Assembly: GCA_023229615.1 (NCBI GenBank)
Contig: JALNYX010000021.1
Coordinates: 1-14,227 of the forward strand
Source of the DNA: Candidatus Moraniibacteriota bacterium
GTDB lineage: Bacteria > Patescibacteriota > Minisyncoccia > Moranbacterales > UBA9337
Direction of reading: 5' to 3'
Length of the DNA stretch: 14,227 bases
Shown in pieces: positions 6,857-14,186 of this stretch. The notes below the pieces were generated by a model. It saw only the letters and a program-made list of their open reading frames with translations, searched no databases and was not told the origin of the DNA. The position numbers and the translations under genes were made by a program. Numbering within the stretch: the stretch's first letter is position 1; the number at the start of each line of letters is the position of its first letter.

Positions 6857-8827
6857 ATGGAAAATTCAAATGATCAAAATGGGGAGGAGATTTATGGGAG
6901 AATTATAACCAAGTTGGATGAGATCAGGGATGTGGTCGAAAAGCAAGATCAAAGGATATCTCTTTTGGAATCGCGACTTAGCGCTGGTAATAATTTTTCC
7001 AAATCTGTTCAAGAAAAAGAGGATATTGCTTTTGTGCCAACCCCGCCTCCTCCGACTGGAGAAGGAATGCAGTCCGGACAACAGGAGTCGGTGGAATTAA
7101 AGGATGAGCGAATAATTCTCCAGGAGGAAGGGTCTGTCTCCGAAGAGAGAAATAATTTAGAAGAAAATATTGGAGGGAAATGGTTTGCAAGAATCGGCAT
7201 CACTGCTTTGGTTTTGGGGGTTTCTTTTCTCCTTAAATATGCTTTTGATAACAATTGGATTGGAGAAACAGGGAGGGTTTTAATTGGAATTATGATTGGA
7301 TTATTTTTGCTGGCTCTGGGGGAAAAATATATCCGAAAATATTTCGGTTACGGACAGATAATAACCGGAGGTGGAATCGCAATTCTATATCTTTCTATTT
7401 TTGCCGCATTTGATTTTTATAGCCTAGTAGGTCCGATTGTATCTTTTTTTGGAATGATTTTGGTGACTGCCACGGGCATCATTCTCAGCCTTAGATACAA
7501 TGCAATTTCTTTGATGATAGTTTCTATCTTAGGTGGCTTTGCTACTCCACTTCTGATTTCCACAGGTCAGAATAATCAATTTTCGTTGTTTTTTTACATC
7601 CTTATTTTGGATGTGGCGGTTTTGGTGATTTCTTTTTTTCGAAAATGGAGAGAGCTTAATTTTGTTGGTTTTATCGGAACCGGAATTCTTTTTTTCGTTT
7701 GGGTTGTGAATTTTTATACTCAAGCTCAGTTAGGAAGTACAATGTTTTTCTTGACTTTATTTTTTGTTATCTACACGGTATCTGCACTGATTTACAATAT
7801 CGTGCGGCAAGAAAAATCGGCGGAAGTTGAACAGATACTGGTGCTTTTATCCGGAACGATTTATTTTATCACTAGTTATAGTCTAATGAATGAGGATTAT
7901 CATTCGTTTATGGGATTTTTTGCTTTGATTTTGGGAATATATTATTTCTTGTGGGCTTATTTGGTGAAATATGTAACTCCGGAGGACAGAACGTTGTATG
8001 GATTTTTGGCTTTTCTTACAATAGGTTTTGTTACCTTGGTGATTCCGATTCAGTTTCATGGGGTGGCGATAACTAGCGGATGGTTGATCGAGGTTATTTT
8101 ATTATTTTTTATCGCAGTCAAAAATAAGGAGCAAGTCATTATTAAATTTTTTGGGCTATTGATTTTCGGATTGGCAATTTTTAGAATTTTTATGATAGAT
8201 GTGTTTTCGTCTTCACACTCTGTTTTGGCAAATAAATTTTTCTTTACCGCACTTTTTGCAGTGGTGATTTCTTACGCGGCGGCATTCTTGTTTTCTTCGA
8301 TCTCAAATGATGAAGAAACAGAAAATCCAAAAAGTTATTTGGCGGCAAAACAGATTGCAATTTTGATGTTCATTGTAGCTAATTTTCTGACTATTTTTGC
8401 CGGTAGTCGTGAAATAAATAATTATTATCAGAATAAAATAGATCAGACGCAGAAAGAATATCAGACTATTATGGAAAATGCGCATACTCAAGGAAGGGCA
8501 CTGGATTATTCTAATAATGCGTCTATTGCTAATTATAATCTCACCAAGATTAGCAGTCTGCGAAGTAAAAATAGCGTAGTGTTGTCGATTTTCTGGCTTT
8601 TATACGGGATAGTCTTAGTAGCAGTTGGTATGATGAGAGGGCGCAAGGGAGTAAGAGTTGGCGGATTGATCTTGTTATTTTTGGCTATTTTAAAACTCTT
8701 TTTTGTGGATTTGTGGAGTCTGGGGACTTTGTATCGAATAATTTCTTCAATGACGCTTGGCGTGATTCTTTTGGGAATTTCATTTGCGTATAATCGGTAT
8801 AAAGATAAAATAAAAGAAATAATTTAA
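6857..8827 (+). CDS. DUF2339 polytopic membrane protein
   Basis: A 656-residue integral membrane protein of the DUF2339 family (function unknown). Residues 10-42 form a charged, probably coiled-coil helix (KLDEIRDVVEKQDQRISLLE), followed by a proline stretch (PTPPPP, 61-66) and an acidic linker. The family entry motif is GGKWFARIG, GVSFLLKYAFDNNWIG and GRVLIGIMIG (106-148). About 14-16 hydrophobic helices then fill residues 112-645, including the family-type YGQIITGGGIAILYLSIFAA. One larger soluble loop (about 517-572, INNYYQNKIDQTQKEYQTIM onward) is polar and probably extracytoplasmic. The end, ILKLFFVDLWSLGTLYRIIS and SMTLGVILLG, is the typical DUF2339 C-terminus. The next gene is DUF3999, the recurrent neighbour of this family, which supports an envelope complex. 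Family assignment is good; the biochemical role is unknown. Confidence 0.9.
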   Translation: MENSNDQNGEEIYGRIITKLDEIRDVVEKQDQRISLLESRLSAGNNFSKSVQEKEDIAFVPTPPPPTGEGMQSGQQESVELKDERIILQEEGSVSEERNNLEENIGGKWFARIGITALVLGVSFLLKYAFDNNWIGETGRVLIGIMIGLFLLALGEKYIRKYFGYGQIITGGGIAILYLSIFAAFDFYSLVGPIVSFFGMILVTATGIILSLRYNAISLMIVSILGGFATPLLISTGQNNQFSLFFYILILDVAVLVISFFRKWRELNFVGFIGTGILFFVWVVNFYTQAQLGSTMFFLTLFFVIYTVSALIYNIVRQEKSAEVEQILVLLSGTIYFITSYSLMNEDYHSFMGFFALILGIYYFLWAYLVKYVTPEDRTLYGFLAFLTIGFVTLVIPIQFHGVAITSGWLIEVILLFFIAVKNKEQVIIKFFGLLIFGLAIFRIFMIDVFSSSHSVLANKFFFTALFAVVISYAAAFLFSSISNDEETENPKSYLAAKQIAILMFIVANFLTIFAGSREINNYYQNKIDQTQKEYQTIMENAHTQGRALDYSNNASIANYNLTKISSLRSKNSVVLSIFWLLYGIVLVAVGMMRGRKGVRVGGLILLFLAILKLFFVDLWSLGTLYRIISSMTLGVILLGISFAYNRYKDKIKEII

Positions 8828-8875
8828 CACGGAATAAAATTTGAACGCCTTGTGATTGAAAGAGCGTGCGGGTTT

Positions 8876-8881
8876 TATAAT
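8876..8881 (+). promoter_or_regulatory. Possible -10 element before the DUF3999 gene
   Basis: TATAAT, with no TG extension and no -35 at proper spacing (TTGTGA at 8850 would need a 20-base spacer). Start of transcription near 8888 would leave a leader of only about 8 bases. The gene may equally be read through from DUF2339. Confidence 0.35.
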
Positions 8882-8895
8882 AATAAATAATAATT

Positions 8896-10149
8896 ATGAA
8901 AAAAATATTAATGGCAGGTTTTTTTCTTTCTATTTTTCCATTAGTGGCACACGGAGCGTTTAATATTTCTGATTGGAAATATTACAAAGATATGGAACTT
9001 GATGGAGCGGGAGACGGTTTAATCAGGGTGGGATTTGATGACGAAATATTTTCTCAGTCTGATAGTGACTTTAGCGATATTCGAATTGTGGAAAATGGAA
9101 GCAGAGAGGTTCCGTTCAAGCTTTTTTCGGGAAATTCCGGAACAACCAATGAAACCTACCCCGTTAAAATGATCAACAATTCATATGTCGCCGAACAATA
9201 TTCTTCAGTTATTTTGGATTTAGGGGTTGATGGGAAACTAACTAATAGTTTGATTTTAACTACAGATTCTCAAAATTATCAAAGAAATGTTATTGTCTAT
9301 GGAAGCAGTGATATGAAAAGTTGGAATGTTATTAAGGATAATGCCTATATTTATGATTATACTGATGCAAAAGGGAATTTCAAGGCATCGAATAATGCAA
9401 TTCAATTTCCGGAAGAGATAAGTTTTCGTTATCTGAAAGTGGAAATTGGTAATCAGGGAGAGGCTCCTGTTAGAGTGACTTCTGCTCGAGTAAAACGTCT
9501 TGTTGAGCAAAAAGCGCAAGAATTAAAGAGAGAATTGAAATTTAGCGCGCAAAATAATAATCAGCGAAAATCAACAGAAATTGTTGTTGATTTGGGAGTG
9601 TCTGGTATTCCAGTTAACCGTTTGGACTTGAGAGCGGAAGATTCTAATTTCAATCGAGGAGTGATAATTTATTCTGGAAATAATTTGGGTGATTTGAAAA
9701 AGGTCGCGCAAGATTATATATTTAATTATGCAACTGAAAAATTTTATGGAAAAAATTCAGAATTGAATTTTCCGGAAATTACTGATCGATATATAAAATT
9801 AGAGGTTTTAAACAAAGACAATGAACCATTGAATTTTAAAGGTATCACTGCTTATTCGATTTATCGGGAAGTAATTTTTCAAGTAAACGGAAAAGAAAAA
9901 TATCAGCTTTATTATGGAAACAAAGAAGCTGAATATCCGCAATATGATATCGAGAAATATTTTCAATATCTGGATGTTGAAAATGCGAAATTGATCGGCT
10001 TGTCGGCGCAAAAAGAAAATCAAAGTTTTATTCCAAAGGAAGCGCCAAAAAAACCAATTTCGGAAAGGATTCCATATTTACTGTCATCAATTCTGATTTT
10101 ATCTTCATTATTACTTTTGTTTATTGTGTATAGATTTTTGAAAAAGTAA
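8896..10149 (+). CDS. DUF3999-like secreted, membrane-anchored protein
   Basis: A 417-residue protein: signal peptide (1-20, cleavage probably at AHG|AF), a large extracytoplasmic part, and one C-terminal membrane helix (about 393-413) ending in the basic FLKK. Matches to DUF3999 as I know it are FSDIRIVENGSREVPFKLF (59-77; family theme 'DLR-Val-x-Asn...VP') and LYYGNKEAEYPQYDIEKYF (338-356). The middle contains two similar modules, residues 104-185 and 228-304. Both run V-x-LDLGV, a short spacer, N-x-L, N-x-x-R-x-VI-x-Y, a Tyr-Ile/Phe strand, FPE, R-Y-(L/I)-K-x-E. This looks like an internal duplication of a discoidin-type (F5/8-like) beta sandwich. The gene directly follows DUF2339, with a 68-base gap. 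DUF2339-DUF3999 adjacency is recurrent in other bacteria and supports a joint envelope role. The ligand is unknown. Confidence 0.85.
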   Translation: MKKILMAGFFLSIFPLVAHGAFNISDWKYYKDMELDGAGDGLIRVGFDDEIFSQSDSDFSDIRIVENGSREVPFKLFSGNSGTTNETYPVKMINNSYVAEQYSSVILDLGVDGKLTNSLILTTDSQNYQRNVIVYGSSDMKSWNVIKDNAYIYDYTDAKGNFKASNNAIQFPEEISFRYLKVEIGNQGEAPVRVTSARVKRLVEQKAQELKRELKFSAQNNNQRKSTEIVVDLGVSGIPVNRLDLRAEDSNFNRGVIIYSGNNLGDLKKVAQDYIFNYATEKFYGKNSELNFPEITDRYIKLEVLNKDNEPLNFKGITAYSIYREVIFQVNGKEKYQLYYGNKEAEYPQYDIEKYFQYLDVENAKLIGLSAQKENQSFIPKEAPKKPISERIPYLLSSILILSSLLLLFIVYRFLKK

Positions 10150-10387
10150 TGTTCAAACAGATTGCTAAAAATCAAAGAGATGATAAAATAGAAACAAAGT
10201 AGCTGAGGTTTTGATGTCGTTATTTTCAGCCCTTGCAGGCATTTAATCTAGTCATTTTTTATTTTAAATATATGAACAACGAGTATCTGGTTACGATTTT
10301 TTACAAAAGTCTCCACCCAAATGCTACGCACTTCAGATACTCTTAACGTTAAACGAAATTTATAAATTGGCAAATAAATCTTTTAAT
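10150..10387. other. Noncoding stretch at the left edge of the accessory pocket
   Basis: 238 bases with no credible gene. It contains a weak GCTGA/TCAGC inverted repeat (10202-10206 and 10226-10230), T-rich runs around 10254-10263, and the longer hairpin at 10281-10342. No convincing terminator for DUF3999 and no clear promoter for the following remnant were found. Confidence 0.6.
10281..10342. repeat. Inverted repeat next to a TTAACGTTAA palindrome
   Basis: GAGTATCTG (10281-10289) and CAGATACTC (10334-10342) are perfect 9-bp arms around a 44-base centre. The right arm abuts the palindrome TTAACGTTAA (10343-10352), and GTTAAAC (10348-10354) fits the integron core-site consensus GTTRRRY. AAC at 10275-10277 could pair with GTT at 10348-10350, giving a two-box stem. 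The left inverse core RYYYAAC is absent, so this is attC-like at best. It could also be a scar, an operator or chance. Confidence 0.5.
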
Positions 10388-10673
10388 ATGGAATCTAAAA
10401 TTAAATCAGCCACAATTGAAGATTTAAATAGATACTAAAAAAACTTATAGGGTACTGACGAATTCTGCTGAGCTTGAAAATATGTTTGTGTTGGATAAGC
10501 ACAGAGGTATGGGAGTTGGCTCAAAACTTTATCAAGCATTTGTCAATTGGAGCAAGTCAAAAGGCGTTAAAAGATTGCGTGTAGGTGCCTCTGCTCAGAA
10601 TGTGGTTGGTATTAATTTTTATAGAAAAAATGGTTTTGCGGATTATGATTTAATTTTGGAAACTAATTTGTAG
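10388..10673 (+). pseudogene. Broken GNAT-family N-acetyltransferase
   Basis: Two pieces of one GNAT acetyltransferase in different frames. The N-terminal piece starts at ATG 10388 (MESKIKSATIEDLNRY) and stops at TAA 10436-10438. The C-terminal piece is in the +1 frame, readable from about 10437 (KKTYRVLTNSAELENMF) through TAG at 10671-10673. It holds the acetyl-CoA-binding motif A (FVLDKHRGMGVGSKLYQAF, with R-G-x-G-x-G) and motif B (NVVGINFYRKNGF). An intact enzyme has roughly 50-60 more residues between the strand-1 region and the ENMFV strand, so the break is an internal deletion plus a frameshift. An ATG at 10482 could start a 63-residue fragment, but that would lack the first half of the fold and begin inside the core strand. 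Four bases separate it from the BRO-N gene. Confidence 0.8.
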
Positions 10674-10677
10674 CTTT

Positions 10678-11529
10678 ATGCAAAATAAAGAAGAACAAAA
10701 TGCTCATCTTGCCTTATTTAAAGGCAAAAATATCAGAAGAATTATTTACAATAAAGAATGGTGGTTTTCAGTTATTGATGTTATCGAAGTTCTCACAAAT
10801 AGCTCTAATCCTCGGGATTATTGGTATAAAATGAAAATCAGAGTTAAAGATGAAGAAAATTTTGAACCGTCGACAATTTGTCGACAGTTGAAATTACAAG
10901 CGCCAGACGGCAAAATGCGTGAAACCGATTGTGCTGACACTGAAGGCATCTTTCGTATTATTCAGTCTATTCCTTCACCGAAAGCCGAACCATTTAAGCG
11001 CTGGCTGGCTAGGGTTGGTTTTGAAAGAATTCAAGAAATTGAAGACCCTGAATTAGCTACAAAAAGAACAAAAGTGTTATACAAACTCAAAGGTTATTCG
11101 GAGGATTGGATTGAAAAAAGAATGCGTGGTATTGCCGTTCGCGAGGAGTTAACCGATGAATGGAAAAAACGAGAAATTAAAGAGAAAAAAGAATTTGAAA
11201 TATTGACCGCCGAAATTTCCAAAGCCACTTTCGGTATGACGCCAAGTAAATATAAAAAATATAAAGGATTAAAAAGAGAGAATTTGCGTGATCATATGAA
11301 TGATCTTGAATTGATTTTTTCTATGCTTGGTGAAGCGTCAACTACCAAAATAACCAGAGATCGAAATGCCAAAGGTTTTAAAGAAAATAAACTTGCTGCT
11401 CAAATAGGGGGAAAAATTGCTGGCGATGCTAGGCGAAAACTAGAAATTGAATCAGGTGGAAAGGTTATTTCCGAGGAGAATTATTTAACCACGCCTGAAA
11501 GTAAAAAACGATTAAAAAGTAAAAAATAA
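10678..11529 (+). CDS. BRO-N domain protein with DinD-like C-terminus (phage-antirepressor type)
   Basis: A 283-residue protein with a BRO-N domain (about 10-118): GKNIRRIIYNKEWWFSVIDV, VLTNSSNPRDYWYKMK, DTEGIFRIIQSIPSPKAEPF and KRWLARVG. BRO-N is a probable DNA-binding module common in phage antirepressors. A linker follows (DPELATKR, GYSEDWIEKRMR, ELTDEW). The C-terminal part (176-260) resembles E. coli DinD: EILTAEISKATFGM, KYKGLKRENLRDHMNDLELI and EASTTKITRDRNAKGF. This layout is a known, widely transferred bacterial family, often found outside prophages; its role is unsettled, and DinD itself is SOS-induced. No other phage gene is visible here. The ATG at 10678 lies 4 bases after the stop of the broken GNAT, so both may have arrived or been transcribed together. 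No Shine-Dalgarno and no recognisable LexA box were found. Confidence 0.88.
   Translation: MQNKEEQNAHLALFKGKNIRRIIYNKEWWFSVIDVIEVLTNSSNPRDYWYKMKIRVKDEENFEPSTICRQLKLQAPDGKMRETDCADTEGIFRIIQSIPSPKAEPFKRWLARVGFERIQEIEDPELATKRTKVLYKLKGYSEDWIEKRMRGIAVREELTDEWKKREIKEKKEFEILTAEISKATFGMTPSKYKKYKGLKRENLRDHMNDLELIFSMLGEASTTKITRDRNAKGFKENKLAAQIGGKIAGDARRKLEIESGGKVISEENYLTTPESKKRLKSKK
10865..10889. repeat. Palindrome with two GTCGAC units inside the BRO-N gene
   Basis: GTCGACAA (10869-10876), one base, then TTGTCGAC (10878-10885) is a perfect 8-bp inverted repeat. With one mismatch, AAC and GTT extend the arms to 12. It lies within the coding sequence around residues 63-70. It could be a regulator site, but could be chance, as GTCGAC is itself a palindrome. 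Confidence 0.5.
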
Positions 11530-11618
11530 AATTTGCCCCGATTGAATACTATATTTATTTCAATTTCCGTTGAAGGTTTTTTGTTTTTCTATATGGCAAA
11601 ATACATATAGATATTTTG

Positions 11619-11627
11619 TGGTATAAT
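11619..11627 (+). promoter_or_regulatory. Extended -10 promoter of gpmI, leaderless
   Basis: TGGTATAAT has the TG extension and a perfect TATAAT (11622-11627). No -35 is visible at 11599-11604 (AAATAC). Transcription should start 6-8 bases after the hexamer, at about 11633-11635, which is the A of ATG 11634. The mRNA would have no 5' leader. Confidence 0.7.
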
Positions 11628-11633
11628 TGCGTT

Positions 11634-13223
11634 ATGATGAATTTTTTGAAAAAAATAATTGGCAGGGAAAAACGGCCAACCGTTTTGATTATTTTGGATG
11701 GGTGGGGGATAGCGCCGCCATCTGATAGTAATGCGATTTTTTTGGCGAAGACTCCCTTTTTGGATGAAATTTTCAAAAAATATCCATTTACAACATTGGG
11801 AGCAACCGGGGAGGATGTTGGTCTTGATGATCATCAAATGAGCGGATCCGAGGCTGGACATATGAATATCGGAGCTGGGAGGATCGTGATGCAAGATTCT
11901 CATTTCATCAGTGAAAGTATCCAAAATAAATCTTTTTTTGAAAATCCTGTTCTGATAGGCGCGGTACGTCATGCCAAGGTGAATCAGGGCAATTTTCATA
12001 TAATGGGACTAATGAGCGATGTTGATAGTCCACACAGCAATCCTGAGCATTTCAGAGCTTTACTACGCTTGGCAAAAGATAACGGTGTTAGTGAGGTTTA
12101 TTGTCATTTTTTTACTGATGGAAGAGATTCTTATCCAAAAAGCGCTTTGACTCAATTGAAAAATTTTCAAAAAATAATCGCGCAAGAGGGAATAGGAAAA
12201 ATCGCAACAATTAGCGGGAGGTTTTATGCGATGGACAGGGCAAAAAATTGGAAGCGTTTGTCATTGGCATATGACGCACTTGTTTTTTCGCGAGGAGAAA
12301 AGGCGGGCAGTCCGGAAGAAGCAATTGAAAATGCATACAAAAATAATCTAACCGACGAATATATTGTTCCAACTGTTATTTTTGAGGGAAATAATCCGGT
12401 TGCCCGTTTGAAAAAAAATGATAGTGTGGTTTTTTATAATCTTCGGTCGGATCGAGCGCGTCAATTTTCCAAACTTTTTGTGGCTGTAAATAAGGATCGA
12501 ATATTAACTGATGATATGCCGATTATTGATCATTTGGAAAATTTGTATTTTACTGCGATGACGGATTTCGGACCGGATTTGGATATTCACACGGCTTTTC
12601 CTGGAAGAACACTGGAGATGACATTGCCAGTGGCACTGGAAGGAAAAAAACAATTATATATTGCTGAGAGTGAAAAATATGCGCATATTACTTATTTTTT
12701 GAATGGCGGTTATCCAAATCCGGTCAGTGGGGAGGATCGAATAATGATTCCATCTCCGGTCATTGATTCATATGCGGATTATCCGCAAATGTCAGCAGAG
12801 AAAATTGCTGATAAGACAATTGAAAGTATCAATGAAAATAGATATGATTTTATTGCGATTAATTTTGCTAATGCGGATATGGTGGCGCATACAGGGAATC
12901 TAAACGCAACAATTAAAGCGATAGAATTTGTTGATGAGCAGGTTGCCAGGATAGTAAAAAAAGTTCTTGATGCAAAGGGAACTGCCATTATCACGGCCGA
13001 TCATGGGAATGCTGATGTTATGATTGATGTGGTTGATGGAGAGAAAAGAATGCATACTTTTCACACAAAAAATCCTGTGCCATTTGCGATTGTTGGCGAT
13101 AAATTTTCCGAGATAAGATTGAAAAATGGTGGGATACTGGGAAATATCGCGCCAACTATTGTAGATGTGATGAGTATCAGAAAGCCGAAAGAAATGAAGA
13201 TGGAATCATTGATTGAAAAATAA
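11634..13223 (+). CDS. gpmI: 2,3-bisphosphoglycerate-independent phosphoglycerate mutase
   Basis: A 529-residue, Mn-dependent phosphoglycerate mutase (alkaline-phosphatase superfamily) that interconverts 3- and 2-phosphoglycerate. Seen: the metal-binding start LIILDGWG (18-25); MSGSEAGHMNIGAGR with the phosphoserine nucleophile Ser72 (69-83); the substrate loop DSPHSNPEH (131-139, usually HSH); CHFFTDGRDSYP; GRFYAMDRAKNWKR; and NLRSDRARQ. Metal sites follow: DMVAHTG (Asp415, His419), TADHGNAD (Asp456, His457) and MHTFHTKNPVPF (His474, His477). All catalytic and metal positions that I can check are kept. The start is ATG 11634 or ATG 11637. The longer frame back to TTG 11616 is rejected because it would run through the -10 element. 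Length is close to the family's 510-550. It is transcribed alone and ends at a bidirectional terminator. Confidence 0.97.
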   Translation: MMNFLKKIIGREKRPTVLIILDGWGIAPPSDSNAIFLAKTPFLDEIFKKYPFTTLGATGEDVGLDDHQMSGSEAGHMNIGAGRIVMQDSHFISESIQNKSFFENPVLIGAVRHAKVNQGNFHIMGLMSDVDSPHSNPEHFRALLRLAKDNGVSEVYCHFFTDGRDSYPKSALTQLKNFQKIIAQEGIGKIATISGRFYAMDRAKNWKRLSLAYDALVFSRGEKAGSPEEAIENAYKNNLTDEYIVPTVIFEGNNPVARLKKNDSVVFYNLRSDRARQFSKLFVAVNKDRILTDDMPIIDHLENLYFTAMTDFGPDLDIHTAFPGRTLEMTLPVALEGKKQLYIAESEKYAHITYFLNGGYPNPVSGEDRIMIPSPVIDSYADYPQMSAEKIADKTIESINENRYDFIAINFANADMVAHTGNLNATIKAIEFVDEQVARIVKKVLDAKGTAIITADHGNADVMIDVVDGEKRMHTFHTKNPVPFAIVGDKFSEIRLKNGGILGNIAPTIVDVMSIRKPKEMKMESLIEK

Positions 13224-13264
13224 AAAAAACAGCAGTTATTCGAAAGAGCGAGCGCTGTTTTTTT
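13222..13264. terminator. Bidirectional terminator between convergent genes
   Basis: AAAAAAAACAGC (13222-13233) pairs with GCTGTTTTTTT (13254-13264): a CAGC/GCTG core inside an A-run/T-run, with a 20-base loop. It starts on the gpmI stop codon and ends one base before the stop of the minus-strand gene, so it can serve both strands. The GC core is short, so strength is uncertain. Confidence 0.7.
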
Positions 13265-13265
13265 G

Positions 13266-14186
13266 TTATTTGAGATCAAGGCGATAAACTCCGTCAGGAA
13301 CGGCTAGATAAGCTTTTGTTTCATCTTCGGAAGTAATAAAACTTTCTACCGAGGATATTTTTTCATCGTAAAATTGGCGAATGATTTCTCCTTGTTTGGA
13401 GAATTGCACTAAGCGACTGTTTTCTTTGTCGATTGAGTAAATAAAATCATTTCCGGGAGATGTAAAAATTAAATCATTTTTAATCGGAGTTTTGGATTGT
13501 TCAATGGAAAAGTCTTCTGATTTTCCTTGGAAAAATTTTTCAATTTGTTCTCCGTCTGACAGGAAAATGTTTTCATCTATTGCCATATCGCCGGAATCTT
13601 GAATATCCATTTCTTCCTTGAGCCAAGCACTTTTTTCTCCAAATCCTCCTTCAGCGCGGGGATAGCGATAGATCTGATTATTATTGCTATCGAGTATATA
13701 CAGATATGTCAGATAAGTTTCCATATCTTCAATTTTTGATCCCTCGGGGGCGGAAAAATTATTTTCTTGGAATTTTTTTGAAATAGTATTAAAGCTTATT
13801 ATTTTTCCTTGGTTGGTTAAAATCAATATCAGGCGCAGATCCGGCATAAATGCTGCGGATTCAATGCGAGAAGAAGAATCGGGAAAGGTGAAAGAATTCG
13901 ATTCTTTTTCTTGGGAAAGTTCAGTAATCTTGTTTCCGGAAACCAAAAATAATTGTCCGTCAGTTTCTATTTCAAATTTAACAGCTTCTGATGTTTCAAG
14001 TATTTTTTTCAAAGAATTTTCCGGTTGAATATTTTTTTCTTCTGCCAATGCGAAAGATGGGGTTTCGTCAGTTGCCTCATCGGAAGTTATTTGGGATAAA
14101 TCATCTTTTGAATTTCGAAAAAAAAGAGGAATAATAATTATTGCCAATATGATTGACGCAGAATAAATTTTCTGAGAAGAGCTCAT
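13266..14186 (-). CDS. Membrane-anchored beta-rich protein, unknown function, possibly 5'-partial
   Basis: 306 residues are visible on the minus strand from ATG 14186. A short N-terminus (MSSSQKIYSA) is followed by one membrane helix (about 8-23, SIILAIIIIPLFF), an acidic, low-complexity linker (24-65), and a beta-strand-rich region (about 66-305). Repeating patterns such as TYLTYLYILDSNNNQIYRYP (158-177) plus AEGGFGEKSAWL, NDFIYSIDKENSRLVQFSKQ (246-265) and KAYLAVPDGVYRLDL suggest a beta-propeller or sensor-like fold, probably extracytoplasmic. The frame has no stop between 14186 and the window edge; the upstream codons read LPNFGKIKSIFSR, a plausible basic juxtamembrane segment. The true start may therefore lie beyond position 14227, with a cytoplasmic domain N-terminal to the helix. 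No Shine-Dalgarno precedes ATG 14186. Function not recognised. Confidence 0.8.
   Translation of the reverse strand: MSSSQKIYSASIILAIIIIPLFFRNSKDDLSQITSDEATDETPSFALAEEKNIQPENSLKKILETSEAVKFEIETDGQLFLVSGNKITELSQEKESNSFTFPDSSSRIESAAFMPDLRLILILTNQGKIISFNTISKKFQENNFSAPEGSKIEDMETYLTYLYILDSNNNQIYRYPRAEGGFGEKSAWLKEEMDIQDSGDMAIDENIFLSDGEQIEKFFQGKSEDFSIEQSKTPIKNDLIFTSPGNDFIYSIDKENSRLVQFSKQGEIIRQFYDEKISSVESFITSEDETKAYLAVPDGVYRLDLK

Noticed and set aside
10272..10346. 24-codon open frame starting at ATG 10272
   Set aside because: Very short, no initiation signal, and it coincides with the inverted repeat; more likely noncoding.
11541..11580. Possible attenuator-like alternative hairpins (ATTGAA/TTCAAT versus TTCAA/TTGAA) after the BRO-N gene
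   Set aside because: Stems are 5-6 bp of mostly A-T pairs and would be unstable; at best a weak terminator before the gpmI promoter.
11616..11633. Upstream start of gpmI at TTG 11616
   Set aside because: It would require translating the TGGTATAAT promoter; MMNFLKK from 11634 is adequate.
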